A stretch of DNA of 64,000 bases from Microcella indica (lineage in GTDB: Bacteria; Actinomycetota; Actinomycetes; Actinomycetales; Microbacteriaceae): assembly GCF_013414345.1 (NCBI RefSeq), contig NZ_CP058670.1, positions 2,046,001-2,110,000 of the forward strand, in the 5' to 3' direction. The notes beneath the pieces are model-generated. The model saw only the letters and a program-made list of their open reading frames with translations, did no database searches and was not told the DNA's origin. The stretch's first letter is position 1; every line of letters starts with the position of its first letter. The translations under genes were made by a program, and so were the position numbers. Shown in pieces: positions 45,675-53,607 of this stretch.

Positions 45675-46759
45675 GCGTCGGGCTGCGCTACCTGCCCGAC
45701 TACTCGGCGTCGAACCCGTACCAGTCGATGCTGTACAGCCGGGCATCCGAGTTCGATGTCGACGTCAGCGCGATCGCGCTCGACGACCTCGACGCACTCG
45801 ACCCGGCGGCGGGTGCGAGCATCGTGCACCTGCACTGGACCAACCCAATCATCCAACGGTTCACCGACCCGTCGCGCGCACGCGACTCGATGCGGCACAC
45901 CCTCGACGCGCTGCGCCGCTACCGCGAGCGCGGCGGCCGACTCGTGTGGACGGTGCACAACGTGCTGCCCCACGACCACAGCAACCACGTGCTCGAACTC
46001 GAACTCTGTCAGCACCTCGCCCGCGAGGCCGACGTCGTGCACGTGCTCAGCGCGAGCACCCTGCGGGCCGTCGAGCCCTACTATCCGCTGCACGACGCCA
46101 CCGTCATCATGCAAGGCCACGCGAGCTTCCTCGGCCACTACCCCGACACCGTCACGCGCGAGCACGCGCGCACCGCCCTGGGCGTCAAGCCCGACGACGA
46201 GGTCATCGTCTCCGTCGGCGGCGTGCGCCCCTACCGAGGGCTCGAACGACTTGCCGAGGCCGTCACCGGGCTGCAGCGCACCCGCCCGCGGGCGCGCCTC
46301 GCCGTCGCCGGCAGGCCCGGGCGCGGCACCGACGTCGCCGCCCTCGAGCGCGCCCTCGACGCCGTGCCCGGCACCGTGCGCCGCCTCGACTTCGTGCCCG
46401 ACGACGAACTGCAGAACTGGATGCGCGCCGCCGACGTCGCCGCCATGCCCTACGAGCGCATCCTCAACTCGGCATCGTTCCCCCTCGCCCAGACCTTCGG
46501 CGTGCCCGTCGTCGCCCCCGACCTCGGTGTGTTCCACGACCATCGCGGCGCCCCGTACCTGCACCTCTACCCGGCACGGTCCACCGAGGGGCTCGTCGCG
46601 GCGCTCGACGCCGCCCTGCGCGCCGACGACCGTGCCGAGCGCGCGGCGGCCGCGCGGGAGGCCGCCGAGGCCTACCCGCCCGCGGCGATGTCGCGCGGCT
46701 TCTTCCCGCAGCTGCTGGGAGCGCTCGGGCTCACTCACCCGCCGAGCCCGCACCAGTAG
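45671..46759 (+). CDS. Glycosyltransferase, GT4-like
   Basis: A 362-residue enzyme starting GTG 45671 (SVGLRYLPDYSASNPYQSM) and overlapping the coiled-coil gene stop. The N-terminal half has VHLHWTNPIIQRFTDPSRA and VWTVHNVLPHDHSNHV; the donor half has VIVSVGGVRPYRGLERLAEA, ARLAVAGRPGRGTDVAALE, and SFPLAQTFGVPVVAPDLGV. It resembles GT4 members such as those annotated WcaI-like. The HLHW motif near residue 60 and VHN near 93 are typical of this branch. Specificity is unknown. Confidence 0.75.
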   Translation: MSVGLRYLPDYSASNPYQSMLYSRASEFDVDVSAIALDDLDALDPAAGASIVHLHWTNPIIQRFTDPSRARDSMRHTLDALRRYRERGGRLVWTVHNVLPHDHSNHVLELELCQHLAREADVVHVLSASTLRAVEPYYPLHDATVIMQGHASFLGHYPDTVTREHARTALGVKPDDEVIVSVGGVRPYRGLERLAEAVTGLQRTRPRARLAVAGRPGRGTDVAALERALDAVPGTVRRLDFVPDDELQNWMRAADVAAMPYERILNSASFPLAQTFGVPVVAPDLGVFHDHRGAPYLHLYPARSTEGLVAALDAALRADDRAERAAAAREAAEAYPPAAMSRGFFPQLLGALGLTHPPSPHQ

Positions 46760-46770
46760 ACTGGCGCGGT

Positions 46771-46790
46771 TGTCACGACTGCGTGTGACA
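46771..46790. promoter_or_regulatory. Palindrome TGTCAC-N8-GTGACA in the leader of the next GT gene
   Basis: TGTCAC at 46771-46776 and GTGACA at 46785-46790 form a perfect 6-bp inverted repeat with an 8-nt spacer, in the 70-nt gap 40-59 nt before ATG 46830. A TAGACT at 46757-46762 is a plausible -10 element just upstream, so the palindrome would be in the 5' UTR or near the start site. It could be an operator or a short hairpin. Confidence 0.4.
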
Positions 46791-46829
46791 GAACCACCGC
46801 ACCGCCACGACGAGAGAGGGCCCCGCCGC

Positions 46830-47960
46830 ATGTCGACGCTCAGGGTCGTGCTCGACCAGGTCGGGGCTGCCCGCCCCTCCGGTATCGGCCGCTACGCCCT
46901 CGAGCTGACGCGCGCCCTCATCGAGACGGCGCCGCGCGGCATCGACGTGGCCGGCATCGTCGCCTCCTCCCCCGCCGACCACTACGCGCGCATCGAGAAG
47001 GCCCTGCCCGGCCTCACCGCCCTGCACAAGAGCGCCCTCGACCGGCGCCAGCTCGCCGCCGCCTGGCAGCACGGCTTCACGCGCCTCCCCGGCAGCGGCA
47101 TGGTGCACGCGCCCAGCCTGCTCGCGCCCCTGTACCGCCACGACCGGCTCAACAACCCTGGCGAGCAGTTCGTGGTCACCGTGCACGAGGCCACGCCGTG
47201 GACGCACCCCGAGACCATGAGCCCGCGCGCCGTCGCGTGGCACAAGGCCATGGCCAAGCGCGCCGAGCGCTACGCCGACGCCGTCGTCGTGCCCACGCAC
47301 GCCGTGGGCGACGAGCTCGCGGGCGTCATCGACGTCGGCGACCGCATCCGCGTCATCGCCGGCGCCGTCAGCAGCGACCTCGCGGTGCCCGCCGACGCGG
47401 ATGCCCGAGCTCACGCCCTCGGCCTCCCCGAGCGCTACGCCCTCGCCGTCGGACCGCTCGAGAAGCGCAAAGGAATCCCCGACCTGCTGTGGGCGATGGG
47501 CGACGTGCACGCCCCCGACGTGCCCCTCGTGCTCGTCGGCATCGACGCCGACGAGATCGCCGAGATCGAGCACCAGGCGCACCTCGACGCTGGCAGCGTC
47601 ATCGCGCTCGGCACGCTCGACGACGCCGACCTCGCGCTCGCCTACGCGCGCGCCGCCGTCGTCGTCGTGCCCAGCATCTCCGACGGCTTCGGCCTGCCCG
47701 CCCTCGAAGCCATGGGCCTCGGGGCGCCCGTCGTGCACTCCGACGCTCCCGCACTGCTCGAAGTGTGCGCCGACGCCGGGCTCATCGTGCCGCGGCTCGA
47801 CGCCGCCGGGTACCCGCGTCGGCTCGCCGACGCCATCCAGAGCGTGCTCGATGACGGCGCGCTCGCCGCGCAGCTGAGCGTGCGCGGGCGCGACCGCGCG
47901 CACGCCTACAACTGGCGCGACTCGGCCGAGAAGACCTGGCAGCTGCACGCCGACCTGTAG
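46830..47960 (+). CDS. Glycosyltransferase family 4 protein
   Basis: A 376-residue GT-B enzyme from ATG 46830 with GAGAGAGGG as ribosome site; the longer open frame is a shadow. It starts RVVLDQVGAARPSGIGRYAL, contains FVVTVHEATPWTHPETMSP and the donor half ALAVGPLEKRKGIPDLLWAM, VPLVLVGIDADEIAE, and VPSISDGFGLPALEAMGLGA with the EX7E glutamates. This resembles the mannosyl-/rhamnosyltransferases of the WbdB/MtfB type. It is convergent with the LCP gene (18 nt between stops). Confidence 0.85.
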   Translation: MSTLRVVLDQVGAARPSGIGRYALELTRALIETAPRGIDVAGIVASSPADHYARIEKALPGLTALHKSALDRRQLAAAWQHGFTRLPGSGMVHAPSLLAPLYRHDRLNNPGEQFVVTVHEATPWTHPETMSPRAVAWHKAMAKRAERYADAVVVPTHAVGDELAGVIDVGDRIRVIAGAVSSDLAVPADADARAHALGLPERYALAVGPLEKRKGIPDLLWAMGDVHAPDVPLVLVGIDADEIAEIEHQAHLDAGSVIALGTLDDADLALAYARAAVVVVPSISDGFGLPALEAMGLGAPVVHSDAPALLEVCADAGLIVPRLDAAGYPRRLADAIQSVLDDGALAAQLSVRGRDRAHAYNWRDSAEKTWQLHADL

Positions 47961-47978
47961 CGGTCGCGGGCGACAGCG

Positions 47979-49319
47979 CTACGGGGACGGGGTCGGCGTG
48001 GGCGTCGGCAGCGGCGCCACCGCCTCGGCGACGAGGATGCGCGCGAGCGCGTAGTCGGGCTGCACGTTGTCGATCGTCGGCGGCACGAGCTCGAGCCTGC
48101 GCAGCGGCAACTCGCGCCCCCGCACCGCGAGGTCGGTGAACACGCCGATCATCGACTGCGGAACATCGGTGCGCACGAGGTCGCTGCTCGCATCGGCGAT
48201 CGACTCGAACCGCGTGAGCACCGTCGCGGGGTCCAGCTGACGCAGCATCGCCTCCTGCACGTCGCGCTGATGCTCCATGCGGTCGAAGTCGGTGAGGTTG
48301 TAACGGCTGCGGGCGTACCAGAGCGCCGTCTCGCCGTCCATGCGCTGCTCCCCCGCCGCGATCTCGCCCACCACGGGGCCGCCGTTGATGCCGAGCGTGA
48401 TCGGCTCCTCCACGTCGATCACGACGCCGCCGAGCGCATCGATGAGATCCTCGAACCCCGCCATGTCGATGAGCACCGTGAACTGCACGGCGAGGCCTGT
48501 CACACCCTCCACCGCGTCGCGCATCGCCTCGATGCCCGGGCTCGACCCGGTCGCCGCCGCCGTCGGATACAGCTCCGGGCGTTCCTCCGCCCACGGGTAC
48601 AGGTAGCTGATCAAGCAGTCGTCGCCGCAGTCGAAGCCGTTCGGCCACGCCTCGTACAGCGGCGACTCCGGGGGAACTGGCGCGTCGTACAGGTTGCGCG
48701 GAATACCGATGAGCGACACAGCGCCGCTCGACGCGTCGATGCTCGCCAGCGTGATGCTGTCGGGCCGCAGGCCCAGACGGTCCGGGCCCGCATCGCCGCC
48801 GAGCAGCAGCACCGTGTACCGCCCGTCGATCGGCTCGACGATGCCGCCGCCCGCGAAGACGGCGCCCAGAGCATCCCGACCCACGCCCGTCAGATACGCG
48901 GCGTAGGCCGCCCCGCCCGTCGCCACCACGATCGTCACCGCCGTCAGCGCCGCCAGCCAGCCGCGCGCCGCCGGAACCGTGCGTACCAGACGCAGCAGCG
49001 TGAACGCGTTCAGAGTCGTCACCAGCCACAGCAGCGCGTAGAAGACGAGCGCCGCCTGAGCCAGCCACAGCACGACCACGTTCGTCGCGATCGTCAGCGC
49101 CACCGGGCGGGCGGCGACGAACAGGATGCCCGCCGCGAGCGCCACCGCCCACAGCGTGAACGTCGACGCCACCGCGAACCGACCCCACCGACGGCTGCCC
49201 GCGAGCAGCTGGGCCGTGCCCGGGATCAGCAGGTTCAGGCCGAGCAGCCACCAGGCGCGGCGGGTCATGAGCGCAGCATCCCGGGTGTCTGGATGCCGGA
49301 GCGGGGAGGTGAGCGTCAC
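47979..49319 (-). CDS. LytR-CpsA-Psr family wall-polymer ligase
   Basis: A 446-residue membrane protein. It has four hydrophobic segments in the first 150 residues (WWLLGLNLLIPGTAQLLAG onward), then the extracellular LCP domain: RYTVLLLGGDAGPDRLGLRP (phosphate-binding Arg/Asp), LIGIPRNLYDAPVP, IDVEEPITLG, and LWYARSRYNLTDFDRMEHQR. LCP proteins attach undecaprenyl-linked polymers to peptidoglycan. The four-helix N-terminus is unusual, since most LCPs have one. Start is the GTG at 49319; ATG 49268 is an alternative. It is 13 nt from purE and co-directional, probably sharing its transcript. Confidence 0.9.
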   Translation of the reverse strand: MTLTSPLRHPDTRDAALMTRRAWWLLGLNLLIPGTAQLLAGSRRWGRFAVASTFTLWAVALAAGILFVAARPVALTIATNVVVLWLAQAALVFYALLWLVTTLNAFTLLRLVRTVPAARGWLAALTAVTIVVATGGAAYAAYLTGVGRDALGAVFAGGGIVEPIDGRYTVLLLGGDAGPDRLGLRPDSITLASIDASSGAVSLIGIPRNLYDAPVPPESPLYEAWPNGFDCGDDCLISYLYPWAEERPELYPTAAATGSSPGIEAMRDAVEGVTGLAVQFTVLIDMAGFEDLIDALGGVVIDVEEPITLGINGGPVVGEIAAGEQRMDGETALWYARSRYNLTDFDRMEHQRDVQEAMLRQLDPATVLTRFESIADASSDLVRTDVPQSMIGVFTDLAVRGRELPLRRLELVPPTIDNVQPDYALARILVAEAVAPLPTPTPTPSP

Positions 49320-49332
49320 GGGGCGGGCGCGC

Positions 49333-49983
49333 CTAGGGGGCCAGGGTGGTCGGCGTGCTGCTGCTGGTGCTGGGCGCGCGGTTGGCTACCGTGCTCTTCA
49401 GCGCCTCGTTCTTCGCGCCGACCGTGCTCTCGAGGTCGCGGGCGAACGCGGCGATCGCCTCCGCCACGCGCGGGTCGTGGGATCCGATGATGCGGGCCGC
49501 CAGAATGCCCGCATTGCGGCCGCCGCCGATCGACACCGTCGCCACCGGGATTCCCGCCGGCATCTGCACGATGCTCAACAGGCTGTCGAGGCCGTCGAGA
49601 GTCTTCAGAGGAACGGGAACGCCGATCACCGGCAGCGTCGTCACGCTCGCGATCATGCCCGGCAGGTGGGCGGCGCCGCCCGCGCCCGCGATGATGACCC
49701 GGATGCCCTTGCCGGCCGCCGCGCGACCGTACGCGATCATCGCGTCAGGAGTGCGGTGCGCGCTCAGCACGTGCACCTCGACGCCGATGCCGAACTGCTC
49801 GAGGGCCTCAGCGGCTGCCTCCATGACGGGCCAGTCGGAGTCGGAGCCCATGACTACCGCGACGCGCGGGGTGGTGGGGGCGCTCGTGGTGGTGTTGTCG
49901 CTCGTGGCGGTGTTGCTCGTGGCGGTGTCGCCGGAGGCTGGGGTGTCGCCGGTGGTGGCGTCGGCGGGGTCTGGCGTGGTCAC
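49333..49983 (-). CDS. purE: N5-carboxyaminoimidazole ribonucleotide mutase with a Thr-rich N-terminal extension
   Basis: A 216-residue enzyme of purine synthesis, converting N5-CAIR to CAIR. The core (residues 40-195) has [12 protein letters not shown] (residues 44-55), the catalytic SAHRTPD with His76, and [14 protein letters not shown]. It carries an extra 39 residues at the N-terminus, rich in Thr and Ser, with pentapeptide-like repeats ([16 protein letters not shown]); no other start codon occurs in the frame between 49983 and the core, so the extension is real. The C-terminus also has a Ser/Thr/Pro tail. Unlike the usual purK-purE pair, the two genes are separated by a DUF222/HNH gene. 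Confidence 0.9.
   Translation of the reverse strand: MTTPDPADATTGDTPASGDTATSNTATSDNTTTSAPTTPRVAVVMGSDSDWPVMEAAAEALEQFGIGVEVHVLSAHRTPDAMIAYGRAAAGKGIRVIIAGAGGAAHLPGMIASVTTLPVIGVPVPLKTLDGLDSLLSIVQMPAGIPVATVSIGGGRNAGILAARIIGSHDPRVAEAIAAFARDLESTVGAKNEALKSTVANRAPSTSSSTPTTLAP
49882..49929. repeat. Three 15-nt imperfect repeats in the purE N-terminal coding region
   Basis: GCTCGTGGTGGTGTT at 49882-49896 is followed by near-copies at 49900-49914 and 49915-49929. They encode the Thr/Ser pentapeptide-like stretch of purE on the minus strand. The 15-nt copies preserve reading frame, so length variation is tolerated. Confidence 0.6.
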
Positions 49984-50286
49984 GGGTCAATCGTAGGTGC
50001 GGGGCGGGCGCGGGGTCGGGCACGGGGCCCGCGCGCCGCGGGCGCGGTGTGTGGTGATGCGGCCGCGCGGCCCGCTGGCAGCGTGCCTTCTCGCGGTGCC
50101 CGTCCCGCCCGCCCGTATGATCCCGCGCCTCTGCACGTGAGCCTGCGATCTCTGTTGGCGCTACGCACCGTGCCCGTGCCGGCTCCCGCCCCCTCCCCTC
50201 CGTGCCGGCTCCCGCCCCCTCCAGTGCCGCCCCTCCTCCACATCCGGCGGACGCGATGAGTCGTCCAAAAATTGCACCCTCCTGTA
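49984..50286. other. Intergenic region between purE and the SOS box
   Basis: About 300 nt with no convincing gene. It holds GC-rich sequence, a TATGAT (50116-50121) that could be a -10 element, a pair of 22-nt direct repeats (listed separately) and TTGCAC at 50272-50277, a possible -35 element for the gene behind the SOS box. Nothing else is recognisable. Confidence 0.5.
50175..50222. repeat. Two perfect 22-nt direct repeats
   Basis: A 22-nt sequence starting CGTGCCGGCTCC occurs at 50175-50196 and again at 50201-50222, separated by 4 nt. It lies in the intergenic DNA that splits purK from purE. Its function is unknown; it could be a duplication left by an insertion or a slippage product. Confidence 0.7.
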
Positions 50287-50302
50287 TCGAACACTAGTTC
50301 GA
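50287..50302. promoter_or_regulatory. SOS box (LexA operator)
   Basis: The perfect palindrome TCGAACACTAGTTCGA matches the actinobacterial LexA consensus TCGAAC-N4-GTTCGA exactly. It ends 19 nt before ATG 50322. A TTGCAC (50272-50277) and TAGTTC (50295-50300) with 17 nt between them could be a promoter that LexA would block. This predicts DNA-damage induction of the DUF222/HNH gene. Confidence 0.85.
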
Positions 50303-50321
50303 TTACGAGAGAGTGGGTTCC

Positions 50322-51815
50322 ATGACTGAGTCCCTCACGACCGCCATCTCGGCGGCACGGAGCGCCCTGGAGAGCGCCCCGGATTCGGTTGCGCCGCTCG
50401 CCGGACTTCCCGACGACGAGCTGGTCGCCGCACTCTCGGAGGCTTCCGCGGTTCGGCGCATTCTGGATGCCCGCATCTCGCTCTACGCCGCCGAAGTCGC
50501 GCGGCGCTCGGCACCCTCGCTCGCGCACTCCGGGCTCGCGCAGCGGCGCGGTCACCGCACCGCCGACGAGCTCGTGCGCGTCGCGACCGGCAGCACGCAG
50601 CGCGACGCGCGCGATGCCGTGCAGGCAGGGGTCCTGCTGCTCGCAGCGGAAGCAGCCCATGCGGCGGGGCCGGGCGGGGGCGATGACGCCGACGACCGGG
50701 GTCTGGGTGTGGCCGCTCTCGAGCTTCCGGAAGGGATGCCGCCTCTGCCCGCGTGGGCGCAGGGTCTCGTGCAGCCGGTGCGCCGGGGGTCACTCTCCCT
50801 TGCCGCGCTGCAGGCGATCCGTTCGGGGCTCGGGCAGCCGACGGCGGCCGTCACGGGCGAGGTGCTGCGCGGGGCTGTCGACGCGCTGCTCGCCGAGGCG
50901 TCCACGCTCGACGCTGATCGTCTGTACCGGCGCGCTCGCGGCCTGCGGGATGAGCTCGACGCCGAGGGTGTGGCGGAACGGGAGGCCGAACGTCGATCGG
51001 CGCGGTCGCTGCGCCTGCACCGGCTGCCCGACGGCATGACCCGCGCCTCATGGTTGCTCGACCCGGAGTCGGCGGCCGTCGTCACCGACCTCTTCGACCG
51101 CGCGACGTCGCCTCGACGCGGCGGCCCCACCTTCGTGGGCGAGCGCGATGCGGCACTTGCGCAGCGCATCCGCGACGACGAGCGCACGCCCGAGCAGTAC
51201 GCCTCCGACGCGTTCCTCGCCCTCCTCGTCGCCGGCGCCGACGCCGACTCCTCGCAGCTGCTCGGCTCGGGCGCGCCGTCCGTGCGCGTGCTCGTCACCG
51301 CCGACGATCTGCGTGGCGGAACGGGCGTCGCGACCGTAGAGGGCCAGACGGCGCCGCTGTCACTCCCCACCGTGGAGCGGATGCTCTGCACGGGCACCCA
51401 CACCCCGATCCTGATCTCCGGCACGGGTCAGCCGCTCGACGTGGGCCGCACGCGACGGCACTTCACACGGCGGCAGCGCATCGCCCTCGCGGCGCGCGAC
51501 GGCGGTTGCCGGTGGGCGGGGTGCGAACGGCCGCCGTCGTGGACCGAGGCGCACCACATCAACCCCTGGCACAGCGACCACGGCCGCACCGATGTCGCCG
51601 ACGGAGTCCTGTTGTGTCGCCACCACCACTTGCTCGTGCACAACAATGGCTGGCGCATCCGTCGACGACCGGCGCGCGCCGACGAGCCGCCCGGCGAACG
51701 CTACGAGGCGATCCCGCCGCCCACCCACGACGCGCAGCAGACGCCGCTCGACCTGCCGAGCCGCAGCGAGCCGCTGCGTCGAGCCGTGCGGCCGACCCCG
51801 GTGCGTGCAGGATGA
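50322..51815 (+). CDS. DUF222/HNH nuclease, REP13E12-like
   Basis: A 497-residue protein (GTG 50313 is an alternative start). The N-terminal 350 residues are DUF222, with VRRILDARISLYAAEVARRS, RRGHRTADELVRVATGSTQR and VQPVRRGSLSLAALQAI; the C-terminus is an HNH nuclease with CRWAGCERPPSWTEAHHINP, GVLLCRHHHLLVHNNGW, and the zinc Cys and His residues all present. Members of this family (REP13E12 in mycobacteria) are repeated, mobile-associated and, as recalled, SOS-regulated. It lies opposite to and between purK and purE. No inverted repeats or transposase are visible. Confidence 0.85.
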   Translation: MTESLTTAISAARSALESAPDSVAPLAGLPDDELVAALSEASAVRRILDARISLYAAEVARRSAPSLAHSGLAQRRGHRTADELVRVATGSTQRDARDAVQAGVLLLAAEAAHAAGPGGGDDADDRGLGVAALELPEGMPPLPAWAQGLVQPVRRGSLSLAALQAIRSGLGQPTAAVTGEVLRGAVDALLAEASTLDADRLYRRARGLRDELDAEGVAEREAERRSARSLRLHRLPDGMTRASWLLDPESAAVVTDLFDRATSPRRGGPTFVGERDAALAQRIRDDERTPEQYASDAFLALLVAGADADSSQLLGSGAPSVRVLVTADDLRGGTGVATVEGQTAPLSLPTVERMLCTGTHTPILISGTGQPLDVGRTRRHFTRRQRIALAARDGGCRWAGCERPPSWTEAHHINPWHSDHGRTDVADGVLLCRHHHLLVHNNGWRIRRRPARADEPPGERYEAIPPPTHDAQQTPLDLPSRSEPLRRAVRPTPVRAG

Positions 51816-51871
51816 ACCCAAACTCGACGCCGGTCAGGTCACCCTGCGCGAGGCTCGGGGCGCCGCGACGG

Positions 51872-52978
51872 TCACCCCTCGAACTCGAAGTGGGCCGCCG
51901 CCGCCCTCGCCCGGTACACCGTCTCGTCGAGGTCGTCCCCGAGCGCCGTCACGTGGCCCGCCTTCCGGCCTGCCCGCGGTCCCTTGCCGTAGGCGTGCAC
52001 CTTCACGCTCGGCTGGTGCGCGAGCGACGCCACGATCTGATCTTCGGGCAGCGCCCCGAACACGTTGATCATGACCGTCGCCGGCGCCCGCAGCTCGGTG
52101 TCGCCGAGCGGCCAGTCGAGCACCGCGCGCACGTGCTGCTCGAACTGGCTCGTCACCGACCCCTCGATCGAGAAGTGCCCGCTGTTGTGCGGGCGCATCG
52201 CCAACTCGTTGACGAGCACCCGCCCGTTCGTCGTCTCGAACAGCTCGACGGCGAGCACTCCCGTCACGTCGAGGCCGTGGGCGACGGTCGTTGCGATCTC
52301 TGCCGCCGCGCGCTCGACCGCCTCCGTCGTGTGCGGCGCTGGAGCGAAGACCTCCGCACACACCCCTTTCTGCTGCACCGTCTCCACGACGGGCCAGGGG
52401 CGCACCTCGCCGCTCGGCCGGCGCGCGACCAGTTGCGCGAGCTCGCGTCGAAACGGCACGAGCTCTTCCACGAGCACCGGCCCCGACGCGAGCCAGTCGT
52501 CGGCCGCACTCGACTCGTCGACAACGCGCACACCCTTGCCGTCGTAGCCGCCGCGGGGAGTCTTCACGACGGCGCGGCCACCGTGATCGTCGAGGAACGC
52601 GGCCAGTTCGGCCGACGACGACACTCGCGCCCAATCAGGCATCGGCACGCCCAACTCGGCGAGGCGAGCGCGCATGGCGAGCTTGTCCTGCGCGTAGAGC
52701 AGAGCATCCGGGCCCGGCCGCACCGCGGCGCCGGCCTCAACGAGAGCGCGCAGCACCTCCTGCGGAACGTGCTCGTGGTCGAAGGTGATCGCGTCGCACC
52801 CGCGCGCGAAGTCGAGCACCGTCTCGGTATCGCGGTAGTCGCCCACGACCGTCGCGGCGAGTCGGGCCGACGAGTCGGCAGCCTCCGCCAGCACGCGCAC
52901 CTCGACGCCGAGCGCGACCGCGGGCGGAATCATCATGCGCGCGAGCTGACCACCACCGATGACGCCGACGACGGGCAT
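51872..52978 (-). CDS. purK: N5-carboxyaminoimidazole ribonucleotide synthase
   Basis: A 368-residue ATP-grasp enzyme that makes N5-CAIR from AIR, bicarbonate and ATP. It begins VVGVIGGGQLARMMIPPAV, with LDFARGCDAITFDHEHVP and the ATP-grasp segment VVKTPRGGYDGKGVRVVDE, LVEELVPFRRELAQLVARR, then NELAMRPHNSGHFSIEGSVT. GAGGAG about 6 nt upstream gives a clear start at 52978. It is divergent from the gtrA-like gene. The partner purE lies 1.9 kb downstream, beyond the DUF222/HNH gene. Confidence 0.95.
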   Translation of the reverse strand: MPVVGVIGGGQLARMMIPPAVALGVEVRVLAEAADSSARLAATVVGDYRDTETVLDFARGCDAITFDHEHVPQEVLRALVEAGAAVRPGPDALLYAQDKLAMRARLAELGVPMPDWARVSSSAELAAFLDDHGGRAVVKTPRGGYDGKGVRVVDESSAADDWLASGPVLVEELVPFRRELAQLVARRPSGEVRPWPVVETVQQKGVCAEVFAPAPHTTEAVERAAAEIATTVAHGLDVTGVLAVELFETTNGRVLVNELAMRPHNSGHFSIEGSVTSQFEQHVRAVLDWPLGDTELRAPATVMINVFGALPEDQIVASLAHQPSVKVHAYGKGPRAGRKAGHVTALGDDLDETVYRARAAAAHFEFEG

Positions 52979-53057
52979 GGCACTCCTCTAGACTGCGAAT
53001 TCGCTCGCTCCCCATTCTGTCCGATCGCGAGCGAGCGCAACGACGAAACGAGACCCG

Positions 53058-53522
53058 ATGCCGATACTGGTGGGCCAACTCGCCCGATTCGGGGCGGTCG
53101 GGATCGTCGGGCTCATCGTCGACATCGCGCTGTTCAACCTGCTGCGCGTCACCGTGCTCAGCCCCGAGGTCATCGCCGAAGGCCCCGTCATCGCGAAAGT
53201 GATCTCCACCTCGGTGGCGATCGCCGTCAACTGGATCGGCAGCCGCTACTGGAGCTTCCGCCTCGAACGGCGTCGGCCCGCGATGCGCGAGAGCCTCGAA
53301 TTCGCGCTCGTGAGCGTCGGAGGACTGCTCATCGCCGTCGGGTGCCTCGTCGTCTCACGCTACGTGCTCGGCTACACGAGCCTGCTCGCCGACAACATCG
53401 CCTCGAACGTCATCGGGCTCGCGCTCGGCAGCGCCTTCCGCTTCGTGCTCTACCGCACGTGGGTGTTCGACCCGCGGCGCCCCGTGGCCCGGCCAGCGGC
53501 ACCCGAGCACGAGGCCGTGTAG
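53058..53522 (+). CDS. GtrA-family membrane protein
   Basis: A 154-residue protein with four hydrophobic helices: QLARFGAVGIVGLIVDIALF, VAIAVNWIGSRYWSFRLERR, ALVSVGGLLIAVGCLVVSRY and ASNVIGLALGSAFRFVLYR. The pattern RYWSFR and FxxYRTWVF is typical of GtrA/DPMS, small proteins proposed to flip polyprenyl-phosphate sugars. It is 79 nt from divergent purK, a neighbourhood common in actinobacteria. It may serve the glycan locus on the other side of the purine genes. Confidence 0.85.
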   Translation: MPILVGQLARFGAVGIVGLIVDIALFNLLRVTVLSPEVIAEGPVIAKVISTSVAIAVNWIGSRYWSFRLERRRPAMRESLEFALVSVGGLLIAVGCLVVSRYVLGYTSLLADNIASNVIGLALGSAFRFVLYRTWVFDPRRPVARPAAPEHEAV

Positions 53523-53532
53523 CCACCCTGGG

Positions 53533-53607
53533 CCAGGCGCGGGGCGGCCGGGCGCGGGGCGGCCAGGCGCGGGGCGGCCAGGCGCGGGGCGGCCGCGCTA
53601 GGGGCGG
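53533..53607. repeat. Five 15-nt tandem repeats at the end of ugd
   Basis: CCAGGCGCGGGGCGG at 53533-53547 is repeated with small changes at 53548, 53563, 53578 and, more diverged, at 53593-53607. The last unit contains the ugd stop codon and encodes its final Gly-Arg-Pro. The array fills the 75-nt gap between the gtrA-like gene and ugd; it looks like tandem amplification of the ugd 3' end. Confidence 0.8.
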
